A model generated the notes under the pieces. The model made no database searches, was not told the origin of the DNA, and saw nothing but the letters and a program-made list of their open reading frames with translations. Position numbers and translations under genes: made by a program. From Chlorobiota bacterium (GTDB lineage: Bacteria > Bacteroidota > Ignavibacteria > OLB7), in NCBI GenBank assembly GCA_016710285.1, contig JADJXR010000003.1, positions 1 through 62,236 on the forward strand: DNA of 62,236 nt, written 5' to 3'. Of this stretch, positions 34,670 through 43,976 are shown piece after piece (position 1 is the first letter of the stretch; each line of letters starts with the position of its first letter).

Positions 34670-35170
34670 CTATGTGATGGATACCCCCACTTGCGGAAGG
34701 GCTGCGGTGAGAGTGATAACGCAACCGATGGTCACGCCGCCTAAGTCGGATTCCGGTGGGTCGAACTTGGCAACAACGGCAAGGGGTAGCATGGTGTTGG
34801 CTTCACCAATCGCCGCCCAATAGTCGTAATCCGTTGGGGTTCCTGTTGTGGTGTTCGTTCGATCTGAACCCGTTACGCTCTTGATGTGGAGGTATCGGGC
34901 GCGAAGGTATCGGCGAAGCAACTCGAAGTCACCCTGATCCCAATCGCCTTGCTCAACGCTAAAGTCCTCAACCAGTAGCTGCCACTTTTCCCGTTGGACG
35001 ATGTTCTGCGATAGATACCCATCAATCCCCACCTCAGTCTCTCCCAGTGCATCCTGTTCAGGGATAGGAGGAACAGCCCAGCAGTACAAGGTGATATCCT
35101 TGTACGGTGAGTTCGCGTAGACAGCTTGGTTGCTGCAACGCAGCACAACCGTGATCGGAGAGTATGGCAT
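34670..35170 (-). CDS. Putative distal tail protein
   Basis: 166 residues from the ATG at 35,168-35,170; the longer frame to 35,239 would start inside the promoter. Beta-rich N-terminus (SPITVVLRCSNQAVYANSPY). Directly downstream of the tape measure, with its own promoter at 35,208-35,239. Assigned by position. Confidence 0.6.
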   Translation of the reverse strand: MPYSPITVVLRCSNQAVYANSPYKDITLYCWAVPPIPEQDALGETEVGIDGYLSQNIVQREKWQLLVEDFSVEQGDWDQGDFELLRRYLRARYLHIKSVTGSDRTNTTTGTPTDYDYWAAIGEANTMLPLAVVAKFDPPESDLGGVTIGCVITLTAALPQVGVSIT

Positions 35171-35207
35171 AGCAGTAAATTCCTTGACAATGCCGCAACG
35201 GCTTGGA

Positions 35208-35239
35208 CAAAGATAGCGGCCATTGCGGGCCGCTATCAA
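35208..35239 (-). promoter_or_regulatory. Promoter whose spacer is a perfect hairpin
   Basis: On the minus strand TTG (35,239-35,237), 21 bp, then TATCTTTG (35,215-35,208): a perfect Bacteroidota-type promoter. The stretch 35,212-35,237 is also an inverted repeat (GATAGCGGCC and its complement around 6 nt) lying just after the tape measure stop. The same DNA can therefore act as a terminator stem for the upstream transcript and as a promoter for the tip and fibre genes. Confidence 0.65.
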
Positions 35240-35246
35240 AACGAGG

Positions 35247-38200
35247 TTACAGGACTTTAGGCCGTTCCCTTTTTTCGGCTATCCGCTTCGTGTTGCCAGC
35301 GGTGCGCTCGGTGGATTCTGCGGTGTGTGCGGTGTTGGCTCTGATGGCTGACAACTGCAATGAGACCTGCTTCAAGGATTCCCCGATCTGTTCCTGCTGT
35401 TGCTCCACGGCTGCCACTCGTTGCATCGCATGGACTGCAACTTCTTGGGCTTGCACCGCCGTCCGCGTTATCGTCCCCTTCATGCTGACCGCGTACTTCG
35501 ATAACTCGACTGATTCCTGGCGTGGTACGCTCGGCGCGTTATGTAGTCCGTAGTACTCTCGCAATGGCCGCCGTTTTTCGTTGGCCCACTTGACTGCTGC
35601 GAGGTTGTCCCCGGCCCCCAACGCTTGGGCGTTGATAATGCCTTCGCCCGGGGATACCCAGCGCAGTTCTTGGTCATCCCGTGGACCACCTTTCCCACGT
35701 ATCGGGACTTCTCCATCTTTCGCCTTCTTGGCTGATGTCAGCGATGCCTTCGCGATGCCTGCCAGCCCTGTCAGGACGGCGGCTAACCCAGCTGCGACTG
35801 CCAGACCGAACGGGCCAAGTTGCGCAACGCTCACACCGTACGCAGCTGCAACCCAAGCAGGCAGCATCGCAGTGATGAACGCCAACGCGCCGTCAATAAG
35901 TGCGGCGTACATCGCGTCGCTTGCAGAGCCTCCTGCTGCAACGATCTTTGAGAACGTCGCAATGGCAACGTTGGCACTGGCAGCGTACACCTTGCCCAAC
36001 GCCTTCGAGCGGTCTTCTTCTGCCTTCGTTGCTTCGGCTGATGCTTCGCCGTACTTCGTCACCGCAGCTTCCTTTGCATCAATCGAAGCGGTGTAATCTT
36101 CCGCGCTCTTCGATGCAATGGCGTTGGCGGTCTCTGCGATAGATGACGTGACTTCAATCCCCGCCTCTTGGAACGCCTTGCCGATGTCGAACGTCGCCTG
36201 TGCCTCTTCCTCTGCAATCTTTTGCCGCTCTTTCGCTAGGTCCCCAAACTTCTGGTTGAACTGTTCCAGCGTGATCTCTTTTCGCTTTAGCTGTTCCTTC
36301 AACGCTTGGACTTCTTCTCCCAGCTTCTTCTTCTCTTCGTCGAGTTGCCGTTGCCGCTCTTTATCTACCTTCTGCCCGAACTGTTCTTGCAGCACCTCCA
36401 ACAGCGTGTAGTAGGCCTTCCACAAGATGGATGACTTCACGAGATAGTCTTGCTGTATCTTTTGCCGCTCTTTCGCGGACTTACGCAGCACCTCCCTGAT
36501 CTTCGCTTCGTTCCCTTCAGCGGCGGCTATCTCTTCCTGCTCTTTCTTCCGAAGCTCCAGCAGTCGAAGCTCCCGCTCTTGTTCGGCAAGGTCTTCAATC
36601 GCTGCGATTCGATCCCGCTCTCGTGCGTCTTCAATCTCTCGCTCCGCCTCTGCAACAGCCCGCGCTTGCTCGGTCGAGCTTTGCTCGATAATCCGAACGA
36701 TGGCAGGGCTGTTGGCAACGAGGTCTTTGCGCGTTTGATCCAGTGCTGCTTGCGATGCTGCTACCCGCTTTTGCGCCTCTTCCTTTTCGGTCTCTGTTGT
36801 CGCAGCGGCAAGGTCAGCCTGTGCCAACTGCAACGTTGCAAACGCATTCTTGTATGCATCAGACTCAGAGATTGCAGCAGCAACAGCCGCAGCCCGTTCC
36901 ACCTGCAAGATTTCCAACCGCTTCGCTAACCGATCCGTTGCCGCTGTTGCCGTCTCTCCCTTGATGGCCTCTAACTCAGCCTTAAGGTTCGCGCCGATTA
37001 TCTTGGAGTTTTCGGCCTGTATCTTTGCCGTCTCTGCGAGGTCTTTTTTGAACTGCTCCAGCCGCTTCTCTCGGCCTTCTTTGTCTATCTGCGCAAGGTC
37101 AACCTGCAAGCGCTCATCAACCGCCTTCTGCGCTTCGGCAACGGCCTTGTTGGCTAACTCGATGGCCTCGCTCTTCGTGACGACTTTCCCCTCAAACTCT
37201 AAGGGCTTCCCCTCTTTGACTGCGTCGTTAATCTTTGCAACCTGTTCCTTTAGGTCTGCGTCTAACTTGGCCTTCGCTTCGTTAGCAGCGTCCAGCTTCT
37301 TTTGCTTCTCTCGCTCTACTTCATCGGCGATGGCATCCGATGCGATACCCGCTCGCGTCTTCGCCGCTTCTTCTGCCAGCTTCGTGCTGAACTTGGTGAT
37401 GTCTGTGGCGGTCTTCTCTTCTGTCTTCGCCTGTTCTTGCCCTGTCCGAATCTTGAACTTCCGTTCCCGCTCTTCGGCTGCGTTGTTCGCTTTCACCGCA
37501 GCGATGGTGTTCTTCGTCTCTTCCTCAATGATTCGCTTGTTGGCGGCAATCAGTCTGGGGATTTCTTGCAGGCGTTGTTGCTCTGCGACGGTCCGCTCTG
37601 CTGCGTTCTTCTTTTGGATGCTGCTCAGCTCTTTCTCGAGCTTGATGTTCTCTTCAATCTTGTTGAGTGCGGCCCCTGTCCCAGTGCTGATATTCCCTTG
37701 CATCTCAGCCCGCGCCTTCTTGTAATCTTCGGCCAACCCTTTCGCTTCTTCCCGTGCCTTCTTCGTTTCGTCTTTGATCCCTTCCACTGCGATCCCTACC
37801 GACTTCGCTTGCTCACCGGAGAGCTTGAACTCCGTCCCCAACTCTTTAACGTCGCCCTTGATTAGCCCCACCTTCTTCCCTTCTTGCACCGTCTCTTGGA
37901 GCTTCTCCACGTTCTCGCCAACCTTCCCCTTTAACGCAGCGTATTCAGCTTGCAGCCGTTGGATTTCTTTGGGGTCGTTAGCCTTGCTGATCTGCTGTTG
38001 AAGTTCCTCCATCTTGGCGCGGTTCTTCGTCAGCTCATCGGCTTGTCCTTTCAGTCCATCGGTGAACCCCTGCTGCTGCTTTAGTAGGTCCGCTCCAAAC
38101 GTTTTCTTGTTGGCGTTGGCCAGCTCTTGCGCCTTCTCCACGTTGATCTCGGTGGCGTTGCCAAGCTCATCGTATGCGGTGACGGCTTGGGGGACTTGCT

Positions 38201-40823
38201 CACCGATAGCCTTCGCAAGGTTGGCACGCTCCACGTCGGTCTTGGCTGCTTTGTAGTCAGCAACGAACTTGCCGATCTGATCCTGCGCATCAATCTTCTG
38301 GTTTATCGTTGTTGCTTGCGCTAACGCCTCTCCCAGCTTCTTATCTCGCAGCCCTGTCTCGATCTCTGCAATGGAGTCTTTAGCGGTGGTTTGAAGGTTG
38401 GCAAAGATTCGTTTTCCCTCTTCATCGAGGTTGTCAAAAACGCCCGTAGTCTTTGCCGCTGTGAAGCTCTTTTCAAACTCTTCCTTTGCAGTCGCAACAA
38501 CCTTCTGTTGGTCAGCTATATCCTTCTCGAGTTCGGTGGTATCCAACCCCGCAGCCTTGCGCTGCGAGAGGAGTTCTTGTTGCTCTTTTAGCTTGGCCTT
38601 CGCCTTCTCGTATGCATCCCCTTGCGCAAGAATCCCCAACACGATCTTGTTGTTGTCTTCGTTCTGCGCGGCTCCGTTTTCTTTGGCAGTTGCAGCGAAC
38701 TCATCGAGTGCCTCTTCGTTGAGCTTGATGACTTCCCGCACCTTGCCGTTAGCGTCCACCACTTGCTCGATAGACTCCACAGCCCCTGGCGCTTCCTTCG
38801 CGATGGCTGCCGTGATGTTGGCCTTCTCTGCGTCGGTCTTTGCTGCTGCCAGCTGCTTCCGAAGGTCTGCCAGCTTGCCTGCCTTATCCAGATCACCACG
38901 GATGGCGATCCGGTTCTCCAACGCTTCCAGCCCTTCGTCAATGGCCAACTTGGCAAGCTCTTCGTTGACCTTCTTCCCGAACCCTTTGCTGAACGCATCT
39001 GCTGCGGAATCGCCCAACCCGAAGAAGGATTCAGCGGCTCCAAGAACGTCACCCGATAGGAGCTTCCCAACCGTGTCACCGATACCCTTCGCCACTGCCG
39101 AGATTCTGGCAGACAACCCAGCAACAAAGCCTTGTATCTCGATGATGATCTTACGGATGAAGGAAAACGCATCTTTCAGGATGTTGCCACTGCTGCCAGC
39201 GGTCTCGATCCCACCCGTCAACCCTGCGATCGCTTCCCAGATTGCGGTGACGATTTCCCAGCCAACACGGAACGGAAGGACAACCCACTGAAAGATCAGC
39301 CCCCCGACTTCCACTAAGAGGCTCCCAATCTGCGAGAGAGCTGGCCCCACTGTATCTATCACCGATGCAGCAAACCCGACCACTCCACCGATCAGCGCGT
39401 CAAGGACTTTCCGCACTGGTTCGACGTTGTTATAGAGTAGGTAAAGGGCCGCACCCACTGCAAGGATGGCGGCGATGGCGATACCGACGGGACCGGTGAT
39501 TGCAGTCCACAACGCGCCGAAGCTAAAGGTCAGCGTCCCTGTTGCTGCGTTGGTAACGAACAGGCTGGGGACTAACGTGGAGAGTAGTGAGGTCGCGAAC
39601 TTTGCGATGTTCGCGCTTATGCTTGCAGGGAAGAGGTTTTTCAGGTTAGCAAACGTGGCGATTGTTGGAGCCGCTTGCGCGATGCCTCCCAGTGCTGCGG
39701 TAAGCCCGCCCCCGAGCGTGCTGAACAGTGAGATGAAACCCGCTTGAACATTGTTTAGCAGGACCTTCATCTTCACCTCTGCGCCTTCGGCTTGCACGGC
39801 AAAGCCTTCGGCAACAGAGCCTCGCTTGGCAATGCCTTCAAGGTCTTCCATTGCCGTTGCCGCGTTTGCACCGGAGAGCGATAGGACGGTGGTCGCGGCT
39901 TCGATGGAGCTAAAGACTTGCGGCGCGGACTTGCCCAACGCGGTGAGGGTTGCGCCGATCTTCCCCGCTGCGGATTGCAGGGATAGCTCCCCGTTTTTGA
40001 TCTGCTCGATACTAACGCCCGCTTGCTTCATCACCGCCGCCAACGCAGGGGTCGGCTTCTGCATCTCGACCAACAACGCCCGGACCTTCGTCGTAGCGTC
40101 GGAGGTCTTTATGCCTTGCTTCGTCATGGTGGCGATGCTTGCGGCGATCTGCTCGAACTTCACGCCCGCCGCCGCTGCAACCGGTGTCACCTGCGAGAGA
40201 TACCCCGCAAGTTCGTCAACCGAGGTAACGCCCAAGTTGAAGGTGTTGAACAGGATGTCGGACACCTTCCCCGCTTCGGTTGCAGCCATGCCGTAGGAGT
40301 TCAACGTCGCGGCGATACCGCTCACCGCTTTCCCGATGCTGCTACCGCCTGCGATGGCAAGCTGTGACGCTGTTTGCGCGAAGGCAAGAGCTTCGGCGGG
40401 GTCAACGTTTCCAGCGGCATCGGTCTTGATGACACCCGACCCGATACCTTCCCCGATGGCAGACGCGATGTCGGCAGCAGCATCCGGCACGCTCTTGGAA
40501 AAATCGAGGATGGAGTTCTCGAGGTCTTGGAAGTTTTTGACCCCTAACGCACCAATATCGCGGAGCGCTTTATCGAACTCCCTGAACGGCCCCGATAGTG
40601 CTTCAACCGCAGCCGAAATCTGTTCGGTTGCTTGCACCACTTGGTTGAAGTTGAACGCGCTGTTATCATCCGGCTCCGGCGGGGTGGGCTTTGGCGACGG
40701 GACTTCCGCTCCATCGCCAAGCCCTTTAATGCCGCTCTCCACCTCTTGCTTGAGTTTGGAGAACGCGCCTTTTATGTCGCTGAAATCCAGCGCAATCTTG
40801 ATGGAGAGAACACGGCCAGCCAT
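35247..40823 (-). CDS. Tape measure protein
   Basis: 1,858 residues, the longest gene. The N-terminal 450 residues resemble the TP901 phage tail tape measure domain (LAFAQTASQLAIAGGSSIGK and similar). Several hydrophobic segments follow (GIAIAAILAVGAALYLL near 450, another near 1,670). Between them runs about 1,000 residues of charged coiled coil rich in K, E, A and Q. At about 1.5 angstrom per residue this would set a tail of roughly 280 nm, which fits a long-tailed siphovirus. No peptidase domain was seen. Confidence 0.92.
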   Translation of the reverse strand: MAGRVLSIKIALDFSDIKGAFSKLKQEVESGIKGLGDGAEVPSPKPTPPEPDDNSAFNFNQVVQATEQISAAVEALSGPFREFDKALRDIGALGVKNFQDLENSILDFSKSVPDAAADIASAIGEGIGSGVIKTDAAGNVDPAEALAFAQTASQLAIAGGSSIGKAVSGIAATLNSYGMAATEAGKVSDILFNTFNLGVTSVDELAGYLSQVTPVAAAAGVKFEQIAASIATMTKQGIKTSDATTKVRALLVEMQKPTPALAAVMKQAGVSIEQIKNGELSLQSAAGKIGATLTALGKSAPQVFSSIEAATTVLSLSGANAATAMEDLEGIAKRGSVAEGFAVQAEGAEVKMKVLLNNVQAGFISLFSTLGGGLTAALGGIAQAAPTIATFANLKNLFPASISANIAKFATSLLSTLVPSLFVTNAATGTLTFSFGALWTAITGPVGIAIAAILAVGAALYLLYNNVEPVRKVLDALIGGVVGFAASVIDTVGPALSQIGSLLVEVGGLIFQWVVLPFRVGWEIVTAIWEAIAGLTGGIETAGSSGNILKDAFSFIRKIIIEIQGFVAGLSARISAVAKGIGDTVGKLLSGDVLGAAESFFGLGDSAADAFSKGFGKKVNEELAKLAIDEGLEALENRIAIRGDLDKAGKLADLRKQLAAAKTDAEKANITAAIAKEAPGAVESIEQVVDANGKVREVIKLNEEALDEFAATAKENGAAQNEDNNKIVLGILAQGDAYEKAKAKLKEQQELLSQRKAAGLDTTELEKDIADQQKVVATAKEEFEKSFTAAKTTGVFDNLDEEGKRIFANLQTTAKDSIAEIETGLRDKKLGEALAQATTINQKIDAQDQIGKFVADYKAAKTDVERANLAKAIGEQVPQAVTAYDELGNATEINVEKAQELANANKKTFGADLLKQQQGFTDGLKGQADELTKNRAKMEELQQQISKANDPKEIQRLQAEYAALKGKVGENVEKLQETVQEGKKVGLIKGDVKELGTEFKLSGEQAKSVGIAVEGIKDETKKAREEAKGLAEDYKKARAEMQGNISTGTGAALNKIEENIKLEKELSSIQKKNAAERTVAEQQRLQEIPRLIAANKRIIEEETKNTIAAVKANNAAEERERKFKIRTGQEQAKTEEKTATDITKFSTKLAEEAAKTRAGIASDAIADEVEREKQKKLDAANEAKAKLDADLKEQVAKINDAVKEGKPLEFEGKVVTKSEAIELANKAVAEAQKAVDERLQVDLAQIDKEGREKRLEQFKKDLAETAKIQAENSKIIGANLKAELEAIKGETATAATDRLAKRLEILQVERAAAVAAAISESDAYKNAFATLQLAQADLAAATTETEKEEAQKRVAASQAALDQTRKDLVANSPAIVRIIEQSSTEQARAVAEAEREIEDARERDRIAAIEDLAEQERELRLLELRKKEQEEIAAAEGNEAKIREVLRKSAKERQKIQQDYLVKSSILWKAYYTLLEVLQEQFGQKVDKERQRQLDEEKKKLGEEVQALKEQLKRKEITLEQFNQKFGDLAKERQKIAEEEAQATFDIGKAFQEAGIEVTSSIAETANAIASKSAEDYTASIDAKEAAVTKYGEASAEATKAEEDRSKALGKVYAASANVAIATFSKIVAAGGSASDAMYAALIDGALAFITAMLPAWVAAAYGVSVAQLGPFGLAVAAGLAAVLTGLAGIAKASLTSAKKAKDGEVPIRGKGGPRDDQELRWVSPGEGIINAQALGAGDNLAAVKWANEKRRPLREYYGLHNAPSVPRQESVELSKYAVSMKGTITRTAVQAQEVAVHAMQRVAAVEQQQEQIGESLKQVSLQLSAIRANTAHTAESTERTAGNTKRIAEKRERPKVL

Positions 40824-40865
40824 AGGTTGATCCTTGCGCGATTGGGGCTGCGGCTGTTAGTGTTG

Positions 40866-41408
40866 TCAGTTGCTACCGACCAACGGAGAGACGGAGACCG
40901 TCATGCTGCCGATCCCGCTCTCTACGTGGACAAACTCCACCCTGTAAACCCGTTCGCCAAACGAACGTTCCGCCGACTTCTCTTGGCTCCACTCCAATCC
41001 CCTGATGACCTCATCAAGCCAATCCACAACGGGCTGCCCTTTCCCTTCGTTTGCAGGGTCTGCCAGTCCATCAGGATCACGCCCGCCACACTCCACCCAA
41101 GCAAGGACGCTGGCCATCAGCTTCACAGCTGCGACGTTGTACGCCTTGCGCCCAAAGACCACCGTCACGCTAAGGGTGTGGATGTTGCGCGGGTCTCCGA
41201 CCATCTGCACCATGAACGTGGGGCAAGCGGTACTCCTTCCGAAGATGTGCATCCGCCCGTCTATCGGGCCGCCTCGTTGGAACTGAACAGCACCGTACTC
41301 CGCACGCTTTAGCAGTTGCGACAACGCGCCCCCACTCACTCGGATAGTGTCATGGCCAACATCGCTATAGCGCGGGTCGCATGGTGGGGATGCGTGTAGT
41401 GATAACAT
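40866..41408 (-). CDS. Hypothetical tail protein
   Basis: 180 residues between the tail chaperones and the tape measure. Globular, with CPTFMVQMVGDPRNIHTLSV and an acidic DEVIRGLEWSQEKSAERSF. Unrecognised; position implies a minor tail component. Confidence 0.5.
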   Translation of the reverse strand: MLSLHASPPCDPRYSDVGHDTIRVSGGALSQLLKRAEYGAVQFQRGGPIDGRMHIFGRSTACPTFMVQMVGDPRNIHTLSVTVVFGRKAYNVAAVKLMASVLAWVECGGRDPDGLADPANEGKGQPVVDWLDEVIRGLEWSQEKSAERSFGERVYRVEFVHVESGIGSMTVSVSPLVGSN

Positions 41409-41411
41409 GGG

Positions 41412-41747
41412 CTAACGTCTCCGTGGTTGCTTTGCGGTCTTCGTTGCTGCGTGTGAGTTTTGGATCACTTCGTCTGCGAGTTCAAAGATTTCGTGCGCGG
41501 TCCAGTCTTCCACCGTGGTCTGGTTTAGGCTCCCCTTTGACCAATGGGTAAGCATCCCAATCGCTCCATCTATCATGCCAACGATGTCCCCATCCGAGAG
41601 GTCTTTCCGGTGATCCAGCACCTTGCCACGCTTCGCAAAACGCCGTGCGTCTGCGAGGTAGCTCAGTCGGTTTGCTGGTTGCCCGGTATTGACGTTATCG
41701 GAATCTTTAGGCGCTCGACGGCTTGCGCTCCCAGTCGTACTAAAAAG
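41412..41747 (-). CDS. Tail assembly chaperone frameshift extension (T-like)
   Basis: This frame is open from about 41,747 down to its stop at 41,412 in the -1 frame relative to the upstream chaperone gene. The overlap part encodes a Ser/Thr/Pro/Asn-rich linker and the rest a helical domain (DGDIVGMIDGAIGMLTHWSK). It has no good start of its own (only a GTG at 41,619-41,621). The minus-strand CTTTTTA at 41,747-41,741 is a candidate slip site. This G/GT organisation just before the tape measure is widely conserved in siphoviruses. Confidence 0.65.
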   Translation of the reverse strand, partial: LFSTTGSASRRAPKDSDNVNTGQPANRLSYLADARRFAKRGKVLDHRKDLSDGDIVGMIDGAIGMLTHWSKGSLNQTTVEDWTAHEIFELADEVIQNSHAATKTAKQPRRR

Positions 41748-42370
41748 CCACGGATAGCGCCCCGCGGCGCAAGTCCGTTGGAGGTAAAAAAACGGTAGAG
41801 CGCCCCCATCATTTGCGCAATGGTCAAGTCGGCCATGTGGGGGATGCGGTCGGTGACGGTTTCACGGTTGTACTTGCGTTCATGCTTGCGGATGTAGAGC
41901 CGTGCGAACAGTCGCGCCGTTGCTTCTTCGGAGTCTGCAAACCCTTGCACTACGCGGCCAATGTCTATCGAACCAGATGACGCGCTTACTCCGAGTGCCT
42001 TCAACTCATGGACAACATCACGCATCTGCAACGCCGTCATCTGCAACGCCGGAACCAGCCGATACGATGCAACCACCTTCACCTCTTCCAACGTCTCGTT
42101 GTACTCTTCCACAACGATCTCGCTTGCCGCTTCTGCCATGCTGGCAAGCCATTGCAGCAGGCCGTCGATTGCTTGCTCGGTCGCACCTGCGAAGATGTCC
42201 CGCACCATGATGGGCGCAGCTTCATCTCCGACAATCTCAGCGGCAAGCCGTTCCGCTTCGCTTTCTTGTTCTCGTGTCAACGGTAACGCCGCCGCTTTCT
42301 TCTTGGACGGTGGTGGCGTAGCTGCTGAATCGCCAATCGCCCCAGATGGGAACGCATCTTTTAGTGACAT
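41663..42370 (-). CDS. Tail assembly chaperone (G-like)
   Basis: 235 residues, helical, between the major tail protein and the tape measure, with an extension in the -1 frame. The N-terminus is Pro/Lys-rich (ATPPPSKKKAAALP). Such proteins coat the tape measure during tail assembly and are absent from the virion. Confidence 0.65.
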   Translation of the reverse strand: MSLKDAFPSGAIGDSAATPPPSKKKAAALPLTREQESEAERLAAEIVGDEAAPIMVRDIFAGATEQAIDGLLQWLASMAEAASEIVVEEYNETLEEVKVVASYRLVPALQMTALQMRDVVHELKALGVSASSGSIDIGRVVQGFADSEEATARLFARLYIRKHERKYNRETVTDRIPHMADLTIAQMMGALYRFFTSNGLAPRGAIRGFLVRLGAQAVERLKIPITSIPGNQQTD

Positions 42371-42399
42371 AGGGAAGTCTCTTTGTCTTGGGGATTTAT

Positions 42400-42424
42400 C
42401 AGCCCCGGCATGATGCCGGGGCTG
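42400..42424 (-). terminator. Stem-loop after major tail protein
   Basis: Perfect 11-bp inverted repeat CAGCCCCGGCA with a 3-nt loop, 22 nt after the tail tube gene. No strong T-run. Probably a partial terminator that keeps tail tube mRNA in excess over downstream genes. Confidence 0.6.
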
Positions 42425-42446
42425 ACCATTGTAGTACTATCCAGCG

Positions 42447-43025
42447 TTATGCTGGCGCGTTTACTTCGACCGCTCCGAAGTAGCTCCCCGAAGTGATGTT
42501 CAGGGTGGCAGGTGTGGTGAAGTCTGCTGCAAAGTTCGGGAACGTCGCAGCGTCCAGTGTGATCGTGATTGCGTCGGTTGCTTTTAGTATAGTGAACAGA
42601 TACTCCAGCGAGCCGTTAGCTGCAATCGTTGGCTTGTTCTTGAGCTTGACAAGCAACCCGATGTAGTCGTGTTTGCCTTCGATGGCGCGGCCTTCGCCGT
42701 GTCCCTCCAGAACGACCATAATGATCTTCCCTTGCGCCGCAGCGGGGAAGGTGAAGTACTCAGCCATTCCGGTCTGATCCGTGGTGATCTTTAGCTCATA
42801 CTTGTACTTCGAGCTTGTGGTTACTTCGTTCCCCCCCTCTGTGGTCTTTGTGTTCTCCGAGAACCCGGTGTTCAGTTCGGTGTTGGCACGGATTGGGCCA
42901 GCCACGAACGTATCTGCTGGGGATAGTGCATCCCCATCGGTGTTGGCTACGGCCTTTAGATACCAGTAGTCAGAGCCGAAGTCTTGCATCCGCTCTTGCA
43001 AGGCTTCCAAAGAAAAGGTTGGCAT
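42447..43025 (-). CDS. Major tail (tube) protein
   Basis: 192 residues, beta-rich, with the run of tail tube features expected at this position: a helical N-terminus (FSLEALQERMQDFGSDYWYL) and a long beta hairpin region (KYKYELKITTDQTGMAEYFT). Directly upstream of the chaperones and followed by a strong stem-loop. Confidence 0.7.
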   Translation of the reverse strand: MPTFSLEALQERMQDFGSDYWYLKAVANTDGDALSPADTFVAGPIRANTELNTGFSENTKTTEGGNEVTTSSKYKYELKITTDQTGMAEYFTFPAAAQGKIIMVVLEGHGEGRAIEGKHDYIGLLVKLKNKPTIAANGSLEYLFTILKATDAITITLDAATFPNFAADFTTPATLNITSGSYFGAVEVNAPA

Positions 43026-43070
43026 GTGCGTCTCCTGATTGGTGTTTGATTACCGCCAGCTTGGGGCCGT

Positions 43071-43976
43071 CTATGAAACCGATACCGATACAGCTTTTGT
43101 GTTTTCTATTGCCGTCGCACCGAGGTCATCCAGTGCATCGGCGGGTGTCTCTTCTTCGGCTGCAACTTGCTTTGCAGGAACATCGCTGAGCACTTCATCG
43201 CAGCGATGTCGTTGGCTTTGCAGGTGTGCGAGTTCCTCAGCAGATACCCGAATAACCGCGCCTGCTTGGGGTGTTGGTTCGTTGCCGCGATGGCGGCGGT
43301 ATGGGTGCGAGAGTCGAACCAAATACGTCTCTGCGTTTGAGTAGTTTTCCATATCGTTTCCCATGATGTTGCGCACCGCTTCAATGGACTCAGGTCGCCA
43401 GAGCGTTGCGTTGTGAGTTGCCAGCGGTCCAGTGTTCCCGTTGTGCCGAATGACAACGTAAAGGTCTTCCCTGCGAAGGTCTTCCACTGTTCCACGTGGA
43501 AAGGTTCCCAAGAACAGGTTATCCTCTCCGATCTGTTTGTCTTGGAACGGATACCGATCCCACCATGTGCGATGGTAGCAGAACGTCCCGCCCATGATGT
43601 ACGGGTTGCCGCTCGGTATCTGTTGGCTGTTGCTGTATCGCAGCACCTGCCTATCTGATGGCCAAAAGAAGTATCCGCAGTTCATCCCGTTTATCAGCGT
43701 CATCGGGTCACGGAGCAGCCGTTGCACTTGCACCGCGATGCGGTCGGGGTGATGCCAATCGTCATCGTCCCAGTGAATGATGACCGCGCCGCGTGGGGAT
43801 TGCGCAATGGCTTTGTTCCGCTTGGCTCCAATAGTCCCCGCCCCGTCAACAACAACAATCTCGCGAAGGTGAGCCGGATAGCTTTGCCGTTCAAAGTACA
43901 TCCGCGCCAACACTGCGAACTCGGAGCGGCTCTCCGTGGTTGGCATGATTGCGACAACGTGGGGAAGTGTCATCAT
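43071..43976 (-). CDS. Family 2-like glycosyltransferase
   Basis: 301 residues. The GT-A fold begins with VVAIMPTTESRSEFAVLARM, continues with EIVVVDGAG (40-47), and has the metal-binding WDDDDW at 69-74. IGEDNLFLG matches the usual catalytic ED region. The C-terminal 70 residues are a polar, Glu-rich tail. It would transfer an activated sugar, perhaps onto virion proteins or host surface glycans. It overlaps the tail terminator-like gene by 4 nt, so it is a fixed member of the head-tail operon. Confidence 0.85.
   Translation of the reverse strand: MMTLPHVVAIMPTTESRSEFAVLARMYFERQSYPAHLREIVVVDGAGTIGAKRNKAIAQSPRGAVIIHWDDDDWHHPDRIAVQVQRLLRDPMTLINGMNCGYFFWPSDRQVLRYSNSQQIPSGNPYIMGGTFCYHRTWWDRYPFQDKQIGEDNLFLGTFPRGTVEDLRREDLYVVIRHNGNTGPLATHNATLWRPESIEAVRNIMGNDMENYSNAETYLVRLSHPYRRHRGNEPTPQAGAVIRVSAEELAHLQSQRHRCDEVLSDVPAKQVAAEEETPADALDDLGATAIENTKAVSVSVS

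Noticed and set aside
36850..37725. Long plus-strand open frames across the tape measure (also 38,398-39,291 and others)
   Set aside because: They are antisense shadows of a coiled-coil gene with biased codon use. They are Ser/Phe/Leu-rich and lack promoters or ribosome sites.
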